From: Trileptium ribeirensis
Lineage: Eukaryota > Nematoda > Enoplea > Enoplida > Thoracostomopsidae
Direction: 5' to 3'
Assembly (NCBI GenBank): GCA_030248225.1
Contig: JASANE010024978.1
Location: 24,530-88,529, forward strand
Length of the DNA: 64,000 nucleotides
Position 1 is the stretch's first letter; the number at the start of each line of letters is the position of its first letter. The notes under the pieces were generated by a model. It made no database searches. It worked only from the letters and a program-made list of their open reading frames with translations, and had not been told where the DNA came from. The position numbers were made by a program, and so were the translations under genes. Positions 35,480-47,489 of this stretch are shown here, in pieces.

Positions 35480-35944
35480 GTATCTACGCATTTCCGCTGA
35501 GTTCCATCACCCCCAAAGGTTTGAATTCGCAATTACTAAAACCGCCAACAAGCAAGAGGCTTACAGCGGCAGTTGAAATTGCTAGAATCATGTAACCTTA
35601 ATACTCAGTAGCTGTTTACTTATCGGTAGTGAATTTCAATTTAAAGTTTTTGAATAGGGATCACTCTTCTGAAGAACGTTGATTCTTGAGAATGTAGAGT
35701 CTGAACGGATAGGATGGAATATAAAGAGCCATTTAAACTATGGCAAACGATGTTCTCGACTAAAACGTATTTATCAAAGGAATGTATTTTCAAACGAAAT
35801 GCATAATGTATGAAATGTAAATTAGAAGCAAAGGGTTTGGGATTGAGCGAAAACGTTGTATTTCATATTGCAATGAATATTATCCTATATAACTTAGAAT
35901 TTTATGGCAGACAATGTTTCTAACTGAAGTATGTAAGCTGATTC
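35480..35944. other. No gene recognised
   Basis: AT-rich sequence without recognised motifs. Confidence 0.4.
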
Positions 35945-36770
35945 AAGTCGGGACATGTCATTGAGCGGAGCGAAGCGAAGCGTTTTTGTTTTCGTCAGAG
36001 GAGGAAAATTCGGAATCGGCTGTCCCGCTGTCCTTCCGTCCGTCCTTCCGTCCGTCCGTTGAACTCCTCTATAACTTCTGAGCCGATTTAAACATTTTTT
36101 GCCTGAAAGGCTTAATATCGGACAGGTGCAAGATATATAGATTTTGCTAAATTACTAATTAGTTAACTAATTATTAACTAGTTAGTTACGCGTGCCAGCC
36201 TATTTTTAGCATTTTCAAACAAAAATTGTTCATTTTTCAATGAATAATTACTGTAAAGCTTTTATTTTGGTGCCTCTATTACAACTCGCCGTGCTGATTA
36301 TGAATCTGGTATTTATTACTATTTGGAGATGTTAATAATCTGCTAATTAGTTAATTAATTAGCTAATTACTAATTAATTATTAATTAGCAAGTTTTTAGA
36401 AAATTTTCGAATTGCTCTGAAATGAAAAAATTGTAAACGGGGGTTTTCTATGACCCTGATTGCGAATATGATATTGCTGAAGCTCTGAAACTGAGGCCGG
36501 ATATGTTAATGAGTTAAGTAATCAATTAGTTAATTAGTTAATTTTATGGAAATTTTAAAATCACCTTAAAATTGCTGATTTTTGGCACTCGGGAGTTTTC
36601 GATATCGCTGATCATGAATATGTGACTTTTAAACCTTTATGATTTTGTCGTGTTTGCTAATTAGTTAAATAATTAGGTGATATTACTAGTTAATTTGCTA
36701 ATTTTTTTCTAGCTGGCTTTTTGTAAGATGGATTAGACATCGAGTGTCTAAAACACGATACTTAATATAA
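35945..36770. repeat. Diffuse repeat with GCGGAGCGAAGCGAAGCG start, (CCGTCCTT)n and TTAGTTAATTAG motifs
   Basis: It begins TTGAGCGGAGCGAAGCGAAG, then has a CCGTCCTTCCGTCCGTCC microsatellite near 36030-36060. Clusters of AATTAGTTAATTA-type words follow at 36153-36190, 36340-36385, 36505-36545 and 36655-36705. Each cluster is followed by a similar non-repetitive stretch containing ATTTT...AAATTTT and a GCTGAT...ATGAAT-like word. The regular recurrence suggests a mobile or tandemly built element, but no ends are defined and no coding frame exists. Confidence 0.55.
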
Positions 36771-37240
36771 ATTGATTAAATATTTAGTTGAAACACATGT
36801 ATACATAAATAAGATATAATTAATATACTTTAACTAATACTCCTCTCACTTTTTGTAATTTATTACGTTTACTAGTATATAACAAGCCAGAAATGACTGG
36901 GTTGGAGTGAATAAAAACTGCTGCTATGTTTCATAAATTTTGCATTGAAAATATCACACGTTTAGCGAAATCAGTTTCAAAGTCTGTGACAAAAATACAT
37001 GTGCTGACATCTTGTATTCTCATGATTATGCAATCTGTGTATGTGTATTAAAATGATGAAAGTATTTTATGCTTAGGGTGATTTTCATATTCCGTAGTTA
37101 ACTGCTTTTATTGTGATAAACTAATGAAAGTACATCGATTATTATAGGAGTATAATATATACAATTGTTGAAGATGATGTATAGTAAACGAACCATCGAT
37201 TCTATTTTTGACGAGTAGTTTTGAGCGAAACAACTCACAT
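36771..37240. other. No gene recognised
   Basis: AT-rich spacer. Nothing beyond short frames. Confidence 0.4.
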
Positions 37241-37243
37241 ATA

Positions 37244-37425
37244 TACACCGGCCGATCCAGGAATTTTTGACAGAGGGATGCTCGCTCGCACCTCAACCAT
37301 CCTTGATCAACAGATTTTTCAGACACTTTTAAGATTTTTTATTTTTTTTTTGAAATTTTTGATGACCCGGCTTAGGTCTGACGGGAGGTCGAGCAACAAC
37401 GTCCTCCATGGATCCCGTATTGCAT
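37244..37425. mobile_element. Possible MITE with GGATCCAGG-like ends
   Basis: The left edge, CCGGCCGATCCAGGAATTTT, is of a type often seen at short hAT or related elements. The right edge, CCATGGATCCCGTAT, read in reverse gives a partly similar ATACGGGATCCATGG. The interior is T-rich in the middle and GC-richer at both ends. No target duplication is convincing. Confidence 0.3.
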
Positions 37426-39965
37426 ATATACATTTTGCAGCAGTTACTTATGCTTCATCCGTATAAGTGTGTGAAATTTTCATGCATTTCGAGCCATATA
37501 TCACATATTTTTAACGTGATATATTCACATTATTAGTGATTTTTTCTGGAATACGGATAATATTTGGTTACAAATCTGATATTGAACACCTTGAATTGAA
37601 CGCTATTTTAATCCATTGTTGGTACAAATGCTAAATGATTCCAGTGCACGTTATTCAGTGTTGTGATGACTTAGTTTGCTATATAATGGGTGTTTGCTGT
37701 TCCTTCGATTTGCGACCTTGCTTTAGGGACCGAGCAGCAGCTCCTAGAAAGCGCATTGGTTTACGTACGCAGCTTGGAATTATGTGCTGACATTCCAGTA
37801 TGATACTCACTTGCGTTTTATCAAACATTGCACGATACACAAATTAATTCTGCCGTTAAAGGCTTAACTGAATTTCCTGCAGTTCAGTGTATGTCATACA
37901 TTTATTTATATACTATATAATGGTATGCTTTATTCTTCTGTATAATACCATACCATCCAGAGCGGTAATGTGCTCAAAAGGTTCAAGTGTAATTATGTGG
38001 TTTTGATACAATTTGTTTCTTCATGTCAAATGACACTGTAATGGTATGCCGGGCATAGGTAAGATTGGCAAAAGTTACTCAGCAATGAAAAAGTTATCTC
38101 AATTTCAAAAATGATATTCATTCTTATATAATTTAAAGGAATTCTGATATTTAAAGGTGGTTGCAACAGGGTGTCGTAGCCACAGGATATTTACTAGTTA
38201 GCGGAAACTTTGCCCACTTTTAACCTATATTTTAAATAGCAATGATTTTATCCACCATATTTGCATATATTTGCGATAAATATCTGTGTATGCGATTCAA
38301 GCAGTTACAGATGTGAATATATAATGCAGCTATAACACAGTCCCAAAATATTAAAAAGCTATTTATCTTGTTTGAAACAAACAAAATTGTTGTTGGTAAA
38401 TCGATAATTAATAGTTAAAACATTGATAACGCAAGTCAAATTACTCACAAGTACGCAATATTTTAGTTCCCCTCTAATTTTATAGTATATACTATAAAAC
38501 TATCGACCAAATAAGCTTCAATTTTACCTCAAAATTTTCAGAATTGTTTAATTTCATTTAAGATAAAAATGAAATACAACGATATCTGTAAGAATTCTAA
38601 TGACTTCCAGGGTAAATTGCTTTCAAATGTATATATTCATGTAGCCTTTTTATTGCCTTGGATTTCTGTACTTCACCATTTCATAAACTGCGTGCGGGCA
38701 AACTGTGGAATCCGTACTTACTGCTTCGTATAAAATACGACGAAGTCTAATTTTTGCAGAGGGTTGTTTTTTGGTCGAGTATATTTAATTTTAAATGTAA
38801 TATTAAACTTGAGACAATGGCTCGCTGACGAATTACGGCAAATATCTAAAAAATGTAGTCTGTTAAATTTAGATGCGTATTCATATACAATGTACTGTTT
38901 GGTGAATCCGTAACATGGCGATTAATTTTACATGCAAGGTAACAACATAATTGTACCTATAGCGTTTCTTGCCGAGAATTGTGGGTTTCGAACAATCTGC
39001 CAGCGCTATATGTCGCCGTTGTGCGGAAGGACAGTACAGACAATTGCACGCGACATCGCTTTACAGTTGTTTATAGAATCTCTGGATACTAAGTCAGGTG
39101 GAAACCTTTAGTTTTTCGTGCATAATGGGTAACTCAAACTGAAATGTTTGCCGCATGCCACTATTGCTTGATAAGGTACTATCAGTGACCGTGTTTGCGC
39201 AAAGCACTGTATTATTGTCATCATTATGCTATCTTTATGCAACTAAACTTATGCAGATTTAGAAAACACGCTTTTGAAATTATTTACAAATCGTAAAATA
39301 ATGCCACAGTGAGACGGCTGAGAGAAAAATATAACTGAAATATTATAAACATTATTTGAAACACATATATGTCTCAGGAATCTGGTATTTAAATCCACTG
39401 GTTGCACTTCTTAGGGTTTGTTGCAGGCTTGCATAACAACGATTTCGACTTGAAGCTAGAAACGTTTGCAACTCACACAAGGTGCATATGTCAAGGCTAA
39501 ACCCAAATACAATATACATACGAGCATTCTTACGATTTCTCTCAATTCCGAAAAGCCTACATTTTTCTCTATTTGTGCACTTACATAGCTTAAATATTGA
39601 GTAGAATATTTAGCAGGTTTTATTTTATATATATGTTGGCGACCGTGAGACTTAAGATACAAATGGTAGAACGTATACAAGTCATCGGTTAAATTTTTTC
39701 AAACTTGTCTATTGTATTAATTTTGCATCGTTTATCTCATAGGTATTTAATGTAGGCAGTTAAAGAATGCCGCAGGATTTATGGCTTCGGGGAAATAATT
39801 TTTGGGTATTACCCTAGATTGCTAGCAACAAGTAAAACTTAAACTGTCTTCAGAAACGTTTCAAACGACATTTTTTGCGAGTAGTGTAAACTTTCTTAGC
39901 TGTTTTAATTTTAAATGAGATTTAATATAATTATTTGTGATATTGCTATAATAAAATGTCAGATC
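37426..39965. other. No gene recognised
   Basis: A long AT-rich stretch. The only structure noted is a hairpin with GGTATG/CATACC arms near 37922-37958. The minus-strand frame at 39680-39456 has no motif. No transposon protein is visible. Confidence 0.4.
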
Positions 39966-39969
39966 TACT

Positions 39970-40210
39970 CATGACTTGGTCAAGAAAACACTCATGGATC
40001 CAACAAATGGGGGGCGGTCCCTCTACCCCCCCTCCCTTTTCAGCGTATTGACATACCACACAAATGTAAAATATGCGGAAAAAATAAAAAATACGTAGTT
40101 AAATAGTAGTAAAAAATTTAATAACAAACCGCCCCATGTCAGAAAAATTTTACAAGCACACTCCCGCCCCGCCCGTCAAAACTTTCTGCATTTGCCCCTA
40201 GTCATGAATT
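39970..40210. mobile_element. Possible MITE with G- and C-rich ends
   Basis: An AT-rich centre is flanked by GGGGGGCGGTCCCTCTACCC (about 40010) and by GCCCCGCCCGTCAAAAC (about 40165). TCATGACT-like words occur outside both ends (39969, and in reverse at 40199). The ends are only partly complementary and no clear target duplication exists. Confidence 0.3.
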
Positions 40211-40800
40211 CGTGTATAATAAAAATCTTAGTCAGCCCGTTCAAGTATTGTTGTCCTCGGCTTACTGTGTACGTATTTATACCCAGAAATTATTCATTTG
40301 GTTTTTGAAAAATTTTAACCAATTTATTTCTAGTTTGAATTAATTAATAGTCATTTGGTTCTCAGCTTTTGTCTCAGTTATATAAGTTGACATTTAAAGC
40401 CATAAATTCAAACGAATTTAACGTCTGAAACATATCTGCCCATACAAATGAAGAACATTTCTGGATCACTGTTCTAAAACTAAATTGTGTTTAGTTAAGA
40501 TTTATGCAGCGTTTACGTGACAAAATAACCTTAATGTGGAAATTTTGTTCACGACCAGTCTGCGTAAAACCATGAACAGTACGTCGTACAGGATACCATC
40601 ACTATTTTCTAAGCGATTATATATAGTGTCTGGTATACTATCACCTTTTGTATGTGGTATCAAGGACACAGTCAAATCTTTATTAACGGTAATTCAAAGT
40701 TCTCTGTAAGAAAAATCGTTGTTTTTGCTTTATAAACAGCTCACACATTGCAAATTTCGTCCCAGTGCTATGCGTCCTAAATTATCAACTGGCATACACC
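40211..40800. other. No gene recognised
   Basis: AT-rich spacer without recognisable coding sequence. Confidence 0.4.
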
Positions 40801-40806
40801 CATACT

Positions 40807-40975
40807 AGCATACATGCCGAAGCAGGGGCTCAGGAGAACCTGGCCCCCTGAGCCACCGAACATCCGCCGAGGACCCGGGCTACCCCGTAAGGATATCCCT
40901 ACCCCCTTCGTGGTTACGTTCTACCCCTGAGGGTACCCTCGGCGGCCCCCTACCTGGTGCTTCGTATCAGAAGAT
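40807..40975. repeat. C-rich dispersed module beginning GCATACATGCCGAAGCAG
   Basis: Its left edge TAGCATACATGCCGAA is identical to that at 23330. The body is C- and G-rich (CCCCGTAAGGATATCC, GAGGGTACCCTCGGCGG) and ends GGTGCTTCG, which read in reverse (CGAAGCACC) matches CGAAGCAGG just inside the left edge. This suggests short inverted ends. Confidence 0.5.
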
Positions 40976-42650
40976 ACAATATATATGCCATCGTCTTGTG
41001 ATATGCTCATTCTTCGGTAACTTAGCCTTTCGTAAATGTAATAAACAATAACCACAGCTTTATTAAGATCTTTAAACCTTTAAAGATATATAAATAACAA
41101 GATTTCACTGTTTTGAGTTCTCGAGCCGTTGACGGGTAATAATAGATCAGAGCATATCGTTTCGTATTTTGGTGAAAATGTCAAAATTCAATATGACATG
41201 TTTTCTACAAGTGTTTTGAAACTCAAAAAGATCGATTATTGCCTCACAGAGAAGCTCATTTAATTTAAGCTGAGATTTTTTTACTGACAGGCTTAACCTA
41301 TATAACTAATAGCTCTTGATTGTACCATAAATCTACGATATATGTTTTATGATTATATAATTAACACAATCTATATAATGCATGATTTTGCAAATACTGT
41401 AGAATTCTGTAAATACATCATATAGTTGCAAGAAGACTACGTTTGTAGCGGATCATATATCTTGCTCAAACATCATTGTGCACTAAATTAGCATGGCTAA
41501 GGGTGCATCTCCTCGGCAAAATATTAGTTTGGAATGAAGTTGGCAGTTATATGTTTGTTCATTGTTCTTTGCAAGCGCTGGAGTGGCGGTAGACTCTAGA
41601 CCCGTGCGCGTGACACTTTTTTATTTTAACAAAACAATAGTGTTGGCTGATCTGATCGCTACATATATGTTATAACTAAATCGAGAATATGTATACGCAT
41701 AGTGACGACAAATAAATCACTGCTATGTGCCAACAAATAAAAATTAATCACTAGGTGTTGATTATCCTGTTACAAACACTCGAATATGTTTAGCTCTGAA
41801 TAACAGAATACAAAACCATTATGAAGCGTTTGGGCAATAAATAATATTAGACATGCCTATTCTTGGCCAGTTTATTGGAATAAAGTATCTATATTTATAC
41901 CTTAATTTTCGAATTATAACATTTTAACAATACTTAGCATTAGACAATATCAGCATTGAACAATATTTAGCATTTGACAACCTTTGACAAAATTTCACAA
42001 TATCAGAATGGGGAATTTAAGAATCAAAAATACAAATTGCTTCCATCGTCTTTACCAGTATAAACATTATCAACCTCAAAACCATACTTACAAAATTGGA
42101 AGCCCACAATTCTTACACTAAAGTTCAAATTTTGCCTATCTTAGGTATGAATTTGAAAATGCGTTATCTTGCTGTAACACGCGCTGAATATCACAGATAC
42201 GAAACAATTGGTCACGAACTTGTATGTGTATATACTTTCTGCAAGCACAAATCCTGAGCTGCAACATCCAACGACCGGTAATAAACGATATACTGCTACT
42301 ACAAAAGTTGATAATTATGAAACATACTGATAGTGACATGTCTTAATTCAAGGATTAAGGCACGTATAGCGAGCCAATACAATAGCGTGAGTACTGTCAG
42401 CTGTATACAAGAACAAAACATGCATTGTATGAAAGAATAGTGCTTAGTAAAATTAGTACTTAGTTAAATAGATTAATATTGTTAAGCAAAATATTTGTCC
42501 GTCAATCCTTATTATAGATAGGTCTTGTCAGCGAATTCAAGTTAACTTGGTATGACCTATTCTTTTAACATTGGCGCTATTTATTGCTAAACAATTTATA
42601 GCAAAAATACACCAAGTGCTTAAGTTAACCCAAAATATTTTGGCTTATTC
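40976..42650. other. No gene recognised
   Basis: AT-rich spacer. At 41928-42004 a loose repeat of about 24 bp with GACAATATTTAGCATT-like units occurs. The minus-strand frame at 42339-42136 has no motif. Confidence 0.4.
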
Positions 42651-42654
42651 CACT

Positions 42655-42852
42655 GTTGCTTCTTCTTCTTCTTCAAACAGCTTAGCTCATTTTCTACAAT
42701 ATTACACCACCATCATCATCATCATCAATATTGCAGTCTGTCTATTGCACTGCGCGTTTCCTGCTACCCCGGCCACCGCTTAAACTTTTGAAACTTTGCA
42801 CTTTGTGCTCGTGCTATTTAACAAAACCAACAACAACAACAATAATAATAAA
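42655..42852. repeat. Cluster of three trinucleotide microsatellites
   Basis: (TTC/CTT)n at 42660-42675, (ATC)n at 42711-42728 and (CAA)n followed by (TAA)n at 42827-42851, all within 200 bp. A further (ATC)n lies at 43181-43192. The open frames here come from the triplet repeats. Confidence 0.9.
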
Positions 42853-44095
42853 CTATGTTATATTTTGGTGTCTGCGTGCATTGGCTGGCAGGAAGCTAAG
42901 GCTAAGGTATAATTTCAAAGCCCCGCAAACTGAAATAACGCGAAGAAATACGAACCCGAATTGCTTAATATGGCCGCCTAAGCCCCACAAACAACACAAA
43001 TATATATCTACATATATATTTGCATGTATGTGTGTGTTATGTACGAATGTATAATGTTGCATTACATTATGTATGCGTTGCACTTGTTGCAACACACAAT
43101 ACAATGTAATTGCTCCTATCTAATATAATACATTGTGATGTGTCAATGAATGTGTAATATGACACGGCACTGCTAGACGATATCATCATCATCGACTTTG
43201 TGTCACACTACTCGTTTTAAGAAAATAAGTTTATATTCGCGAAGGCGACATAATAACAAATCGCAATAATTATAAACAGCATTTGTAGTACTATGTTCTC
43301 TGCGGCGGGTAACTGAATACATTATTTTTTGGAGGGCTTTCGTTGTAGGGTAGCTTAATTGCTAATAAACTCGCGGCAAGAAAAGACGGCCTTGTGTTAC
43401 ATAAGCCTTTCTCGCTATCGACCGACCCGGCCGTAGTTAAATTTAAAATAATAATGTGCCTTGCGCATTACGTTGCTCTAGGTGCATCCGTTGCTCCGTT
43501 TGTTGAGCCCAGATTTTCGGTGGATATAACTTGTTTCGTGCCACTTGAGAGTTTCAAATTATAATCACACCGATGTATCGGGATAGATAAATAATATAAC
43601 TAACAGATTGGGCCAAAGCCGAGCTGAGGGTATAAGCTATGCATAGGTTGCGCAGTCCTCGATATAGTAAGCTTAAATGTTAGTAAAGATATACCGCCTG
43701 AGATATACAGCCGGAGCACTAGGCAACGCCAAAGTACCTACATGAACCATATATTAAGCCTAAGATGGAGTCGAGGGCTGCAGCCTCGCTCCAATGACGT
43801 AAAACTATTTAGACTGACTGCTTGGTTGCCAGAATGCTAACAGCTGCCACCGAAATACTAAAAGCAACAGCAACTCTGGCGTAGATAAGTGGTGCAACCA
43901 CAGCAGTGGTTCACAGTACAGCTGACTTTCTATGCAATCACGATAGTATGGTTTCTGCAAGCAACAATAACAAGTTAAATTCATATAGCCTGTTTGTCCT
44001 CAACCTAAAAACATTACCATATGTCACCGTTATTATGGATTATCATATTAATTGCGAATTCTGCGCACAAAGAACTCAGGTATAATATTAAAGAC
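42853..44095. other. No gene recognised
   Basis: Mixed-composition spacer, GC-richer at 43320-43520 and 43600-43900. A GAGTCGAGGGCTGCAGCCTCG hairpin-like sequence lies near 43771. No open frame has a recognisable motif. Confidence 0.35.
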
Positions 44096-44293
44096 AAAAT
44101 TTTGGATCAATCCAAGTCCCCCCATAACAGAAAGGAGGAAAACTTGAAAAGAGCACTATAGGGGGAAACTTTAATTGGACAATTTAATAAATTTAAGCGT
44201 TCCAGTCTTAACCTTAGGTCTGCAATGGTCCACGGGGGATGATCCCAGCCCAGCAATTCCAGACTACTCCATCGGCATAGGTGTCGCCCCTGG

Positions 44294-44575
44294 TTAGCCT
44301 ATGAGAGGGATGTTGAGATAAATTAGCCCTGGAGAGAGCTGTTGCAATAAATTAGCCCTGGAGAGAACTGTTGGGATATGAAACAGCTGAATCAAAGGGA
44401 ACTGCTCCGCAATGTGAGCGCACAGCGATTGGAACGCATCTTGCTGGTAGCGGTCGCGGCAGCAGAACTGGTTGAAATAACCAGGCAGCATATCGCGACG
44501 CACACCATGCATGTACTTTGTTCTGGCGGTTCCAGTACGACTCGATGTTCTGCGTATGGACCCCGGAAAAAAAAA
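44294..44575 (-). pseudogene. Merlin/ISXO2-type DDE transposase, C-terminal fragment
   Basis: On the minus strand the sequence starts GVHTQNIESYWNRQN, the conserved HTxxIExxW block that carries the catalytic Glu of IS1595/ISXO2-like (Merlin) transposases. After a frameshift it continues KYMHGVRRDMLPGYFNQFCC, then RDRYQQDAFQSLCAHIAEQF, the family's usual MHGVRRxxLPxYLxEFxWRxRY and C-terminal helix. The first two catalytic Asp residues and the N-terminus are missing; the coding strand runs instead into the A/C-rich segment (G/T-rich on this strand). Its job was cut-and-paste transposition of the surrounding 913 bp element. It is a truncated, frame-shifted relic. Confidence 0.85.
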
Positions 44576-44868
44576 AAAGACACCACCAAACAACACAAAA
44601 ACCACCCCACCACCCAACCCCCACACAACCAAACACCAACACCAACCCAACAACCAACACACACCCCAAAACCACCACAAAACCCCACAAAACCCCCAAT
44701 ACCACATATGCAACAAAAAAACCCAAACCAACACAAACCCACGCCACCCACAACAACCCACAAAACACCCACCCACCACCCACCCCCACACAACAACACA
44801 CCAACACCAACCCAACAACCACACACGAACCCCAAAACCACCACACAACCCCCCCACCATAAACCCAC
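44573..44868. repeat. Almost pure A/C segment of about 300 bp
   Basis: After CCGGAAAAAAAAAAAAGA the plus strand is nearly only A and C (GT-only on the other strand), broken by a few G/T bases near 44581, 44700, 44744 and 44826. It contains an internal duplication: CCCCCACACAAC begins at 44618 and again at 44783, both followed by CACCAACACCAACCCAACAA, 165 bp apart. All six-frame open frames here (up to 192 codons, Pro/Thr/Gln or Gly/Val/Trp-rich) are artefacts of composition. Confidence 0.95.
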
Positions 44869-45024
44869 CTCATTAGTCGCTCAAACGTCTTTAGCTGTCC
44901 GTATTCTTAATTCTTATTACTTCAAACGCACTGAGATATTGTGGGGGAAAACTTGAAAAGATCACTATAGTGGGAAAAACGTGAAAAGATATTCTGGGGG
45001 GGACTTGAAATGATCCAAACTTTT

Positions 45025-45181
45025 AGAAACGCGTTCAAGTATTTTGGTCCTTTCAAAGAGATCATTTGCTTTGATTTGACTATACAATATCATACGTCCA
45101 TGCTATGACCGAGATGGTGTAAAAATATTAACTGATGAAAAGTGAATTGTAATTAATTGGTTCAATTAATTGATTGGTCCC
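45025..45181. other. No gene recognised
   Basis: Short AT-rich spacer between two elements. Confidence 0.4.
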
Positions 45182-45338
45182 ATGGGTGCAGTTCTATCTT
45201 GAAAAACGCCGGGACAGCACAACCTAGTGTTTGTTTCAATAAAAAGTGGGGGTCAGGCCTTCACATAAAAGTAGGAAAATGAGTGGCTGTTTAAAAAAGG
45301 GGGTCTGGACCTATGTACCACCTTGCCTGCACCTATGA
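45182..45338. mobile_element. Possible MITE with CATGGGTGCAG / CTGCACCTATG ends
   Basis: The 11 bp ends are inverted repeats with one mismatch. The interior has G-rich AGTGGGGGTCAGGCC and AAAGGGGGTCTGGACC, which are direct repeats. No target duplication is visible, so the boundaries are uncertain. Confidence 0.45.
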
Positions 45339-47425
45339 ACGATCGTGATTCCCTATAATTGATTTGTTGGATTCTAATTAATTGCAACTATTTGGACTAT
45401 GTGCTTCGACTCATAAACGGAGAAATAAATGTTAGGCAATACTAGAGCAAGTTCTGATGGATGTTTATCTTTTAAACGTTCTGCAAAAATATTTGTGTTT
45501 ATGTTTTTGAGTACACCTACATGTAACATGATCTGTGAAACATATATAAAAAAGTATATATATATGTATATATAAAAAAAGTATATATAAAAATATGTGA
45601 AACATAAGTATGGAATTAAGTATACACAGGAAATAAGAACACATTATAAGCTCTATTATGTTATACACAATGCCATAATCTGGCTCGAGCTATCGTGGTC
45701 ATACTCCAGGTACTTAGCTCTACGCCTGTCTTCTTTCCCTCCCGTGGCTTGTCTTCTAACTGTGAAAGTAACCTCGTAAAGTAACTCAGTCTATACTTAT
45801 ATATGTTGAGTATTTAACATGAGCATAAGGCAACATATCAGTAAAAATTGTAGTAGCTAGAAATACTTCTAATCATGCTTTTACGCAGCAAATTGACGAT
45901 ATTAGGGTCCATATTTATGCATGAAATTTTAGTTATACTTTTACCTGAGAGTATGATGGACAAGCATTGCGTAAAAATACCATTGTTGTACGTTTTCTAG
46001 TTGATTTTTAAGTTTTTAAGATGTTTCATAATTCATACTGGGGTTTCTGAGTTTTAAAGACACATACATACTGCGTGTAAATAACTGCAATTAATTGCAA
46101 TAAATTATTGTCGATTATTATTAATGCAATCAAAATTATTGATAGGTCAACAGATAATTGACTGATAACCTTACAATTAATTTTTACAGCCATTGGCTAT
46201 GACAGATAGCCATAATGATTTCAAATATCAAGCCATTTTAGTATAAAAATTTATTTAAAATGTATGCTTTCAAATTTCGAACTTTGTACACGATATTGGT
46301 CTATGTTTTAATACTAAATGTATATCTCGCTCGAAAACAGTACTGACAGCGCGACAGCGAAAAAATTATAAGAATTGGACAGAGCGCTGATAATCAGCTG
46401 ATACTTTAAAATAATTTATTGCCGTTGAATATACTCTAAGTAATAGAAGACATTAATTCGGAAAAAATGCATACTTCAGCCATATATATAATTCCTGAAC
46501 TCAAAGATGAACCTTCTCATTACATCATTATTGCCGGTTTTTACGACTAAAAGACATACACAAACCACTGAGCTATGTAGGAGCTGTTGCTTGGGTTGTG
46601 GGTTCCTTTAGGAATCTCACAAAGTCATCGGAATAACAACGTGCAGACATTATTCAACATATATACTCTGTTAACACAACAAGTTCCATGTGTGAGCTGT
46701 ACTTGCGTGCGGACAGTAGTGCATTAAAAGGTTACAGTAATTGAGTAATTAATCTAAATTAAATTAAATTAATAATACCAACCCAACGGTCCCAGCGCAA
46801 CATCCAGTATAATATATTTGTATAGTTGTTATTGTTTTATTCATACCAATTCGCCAACGATGTAATGAATGGATACTCAGCAGCAGAGTTAGCCATCACT
46901 AAAAGGTATACCTGTATGTGTAGTCGTGTCGCTGTTGTAAGATCAATTTATTATACGATCTTTACTCTCCAACAATATAACCCTGAACCGTGGCTTGTGG
47001 CGGCACGTGGCTATTTCGGCTTTTACAAAGCTAAAACTCGAAATAAATTATCGTATAAAAATTTAGAGATAATTTTTATCTTTGCAGCAAGTTGAGCGTT
47101 CGTGTTATGTTAGATTATTTTGTATATAAAATTAGATTTTGAATTTTTGTATATAAGAATATAAAAACGTTTATATTGGACAGACCTTAAGCTTTATATA
47201 TATAGTCTTCTTCGATAAAAAAACCTTCTATGTTATTAAGATTTATCGAGTTTATTATCGGTATCGATATTGTTTTATATATCTATGTATTTTAATTTTG
47301 AAATTTAATAGTCATTAATAGTTTTGTTTTCAAGTTGTTCAATTAATGTTATTTTAATGTCTTTGATAATTTCCACCCAAAGTGTCGATACGTATAAACA
47401 AAGACTGATGATTTACACCGAAAAG
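45339..47425. other. No gene recognised; a weak tRNA-like stretch near 46560
   Basis: AT-rich DNA with (TATA)n tracts near 45545-45590. On the minus strand at 46600-46560 the sequence CATAGCTCAGTGGTTTGTG looks like an A box of a tRNA-derived SINE, but no B box follows. The 89-codon plus frame at 46826-47095 has no known motif. Confidence 0.35.
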
Positions 47426-47489
47426 GATAACACTGTACAGAATATGCAGTCCAAAAGCATGTCGCTGTAAGTTTCACCGTGTTTCATGG

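Larger units (their letters stand above)
44096..45024. mobile_element. Merlin-like DNA transposon, 913 bp, with inverted termini and 8 bp duplication
   Basis: The element spans 44104-45016. The left end is GGATCAATCCAAGTCCCCC; the right end read in reverse is GGATCATTTCAAGTCCCCC (two mismatches in 19). Flanks AAAATTTT (44096-44103) and AAACTTTT (45017-45024) match at 7 of 8 bases, fitting the 8-9 bp target duplications known for Merlin elements. Inside are a Merlin-type transposase fragment, a 27 bp tandem duplication (about 44318-44372) and an A/C-only segment. A subterminal motif GAAAACTTGAAAAG followed by CACTATAG appears near both ends in the same orientation (44138 and 44948). The element is non-autonomous as it stands. 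Confidence 0.8.

Noticed and set aside
44294..44956. Long open frames of 114-192 codons on both strands
   Set aside because: They are produced by the A/C-only segment (few stops possible). Only the 44294-44575 minus-strand part has recognisable transposase sequence.
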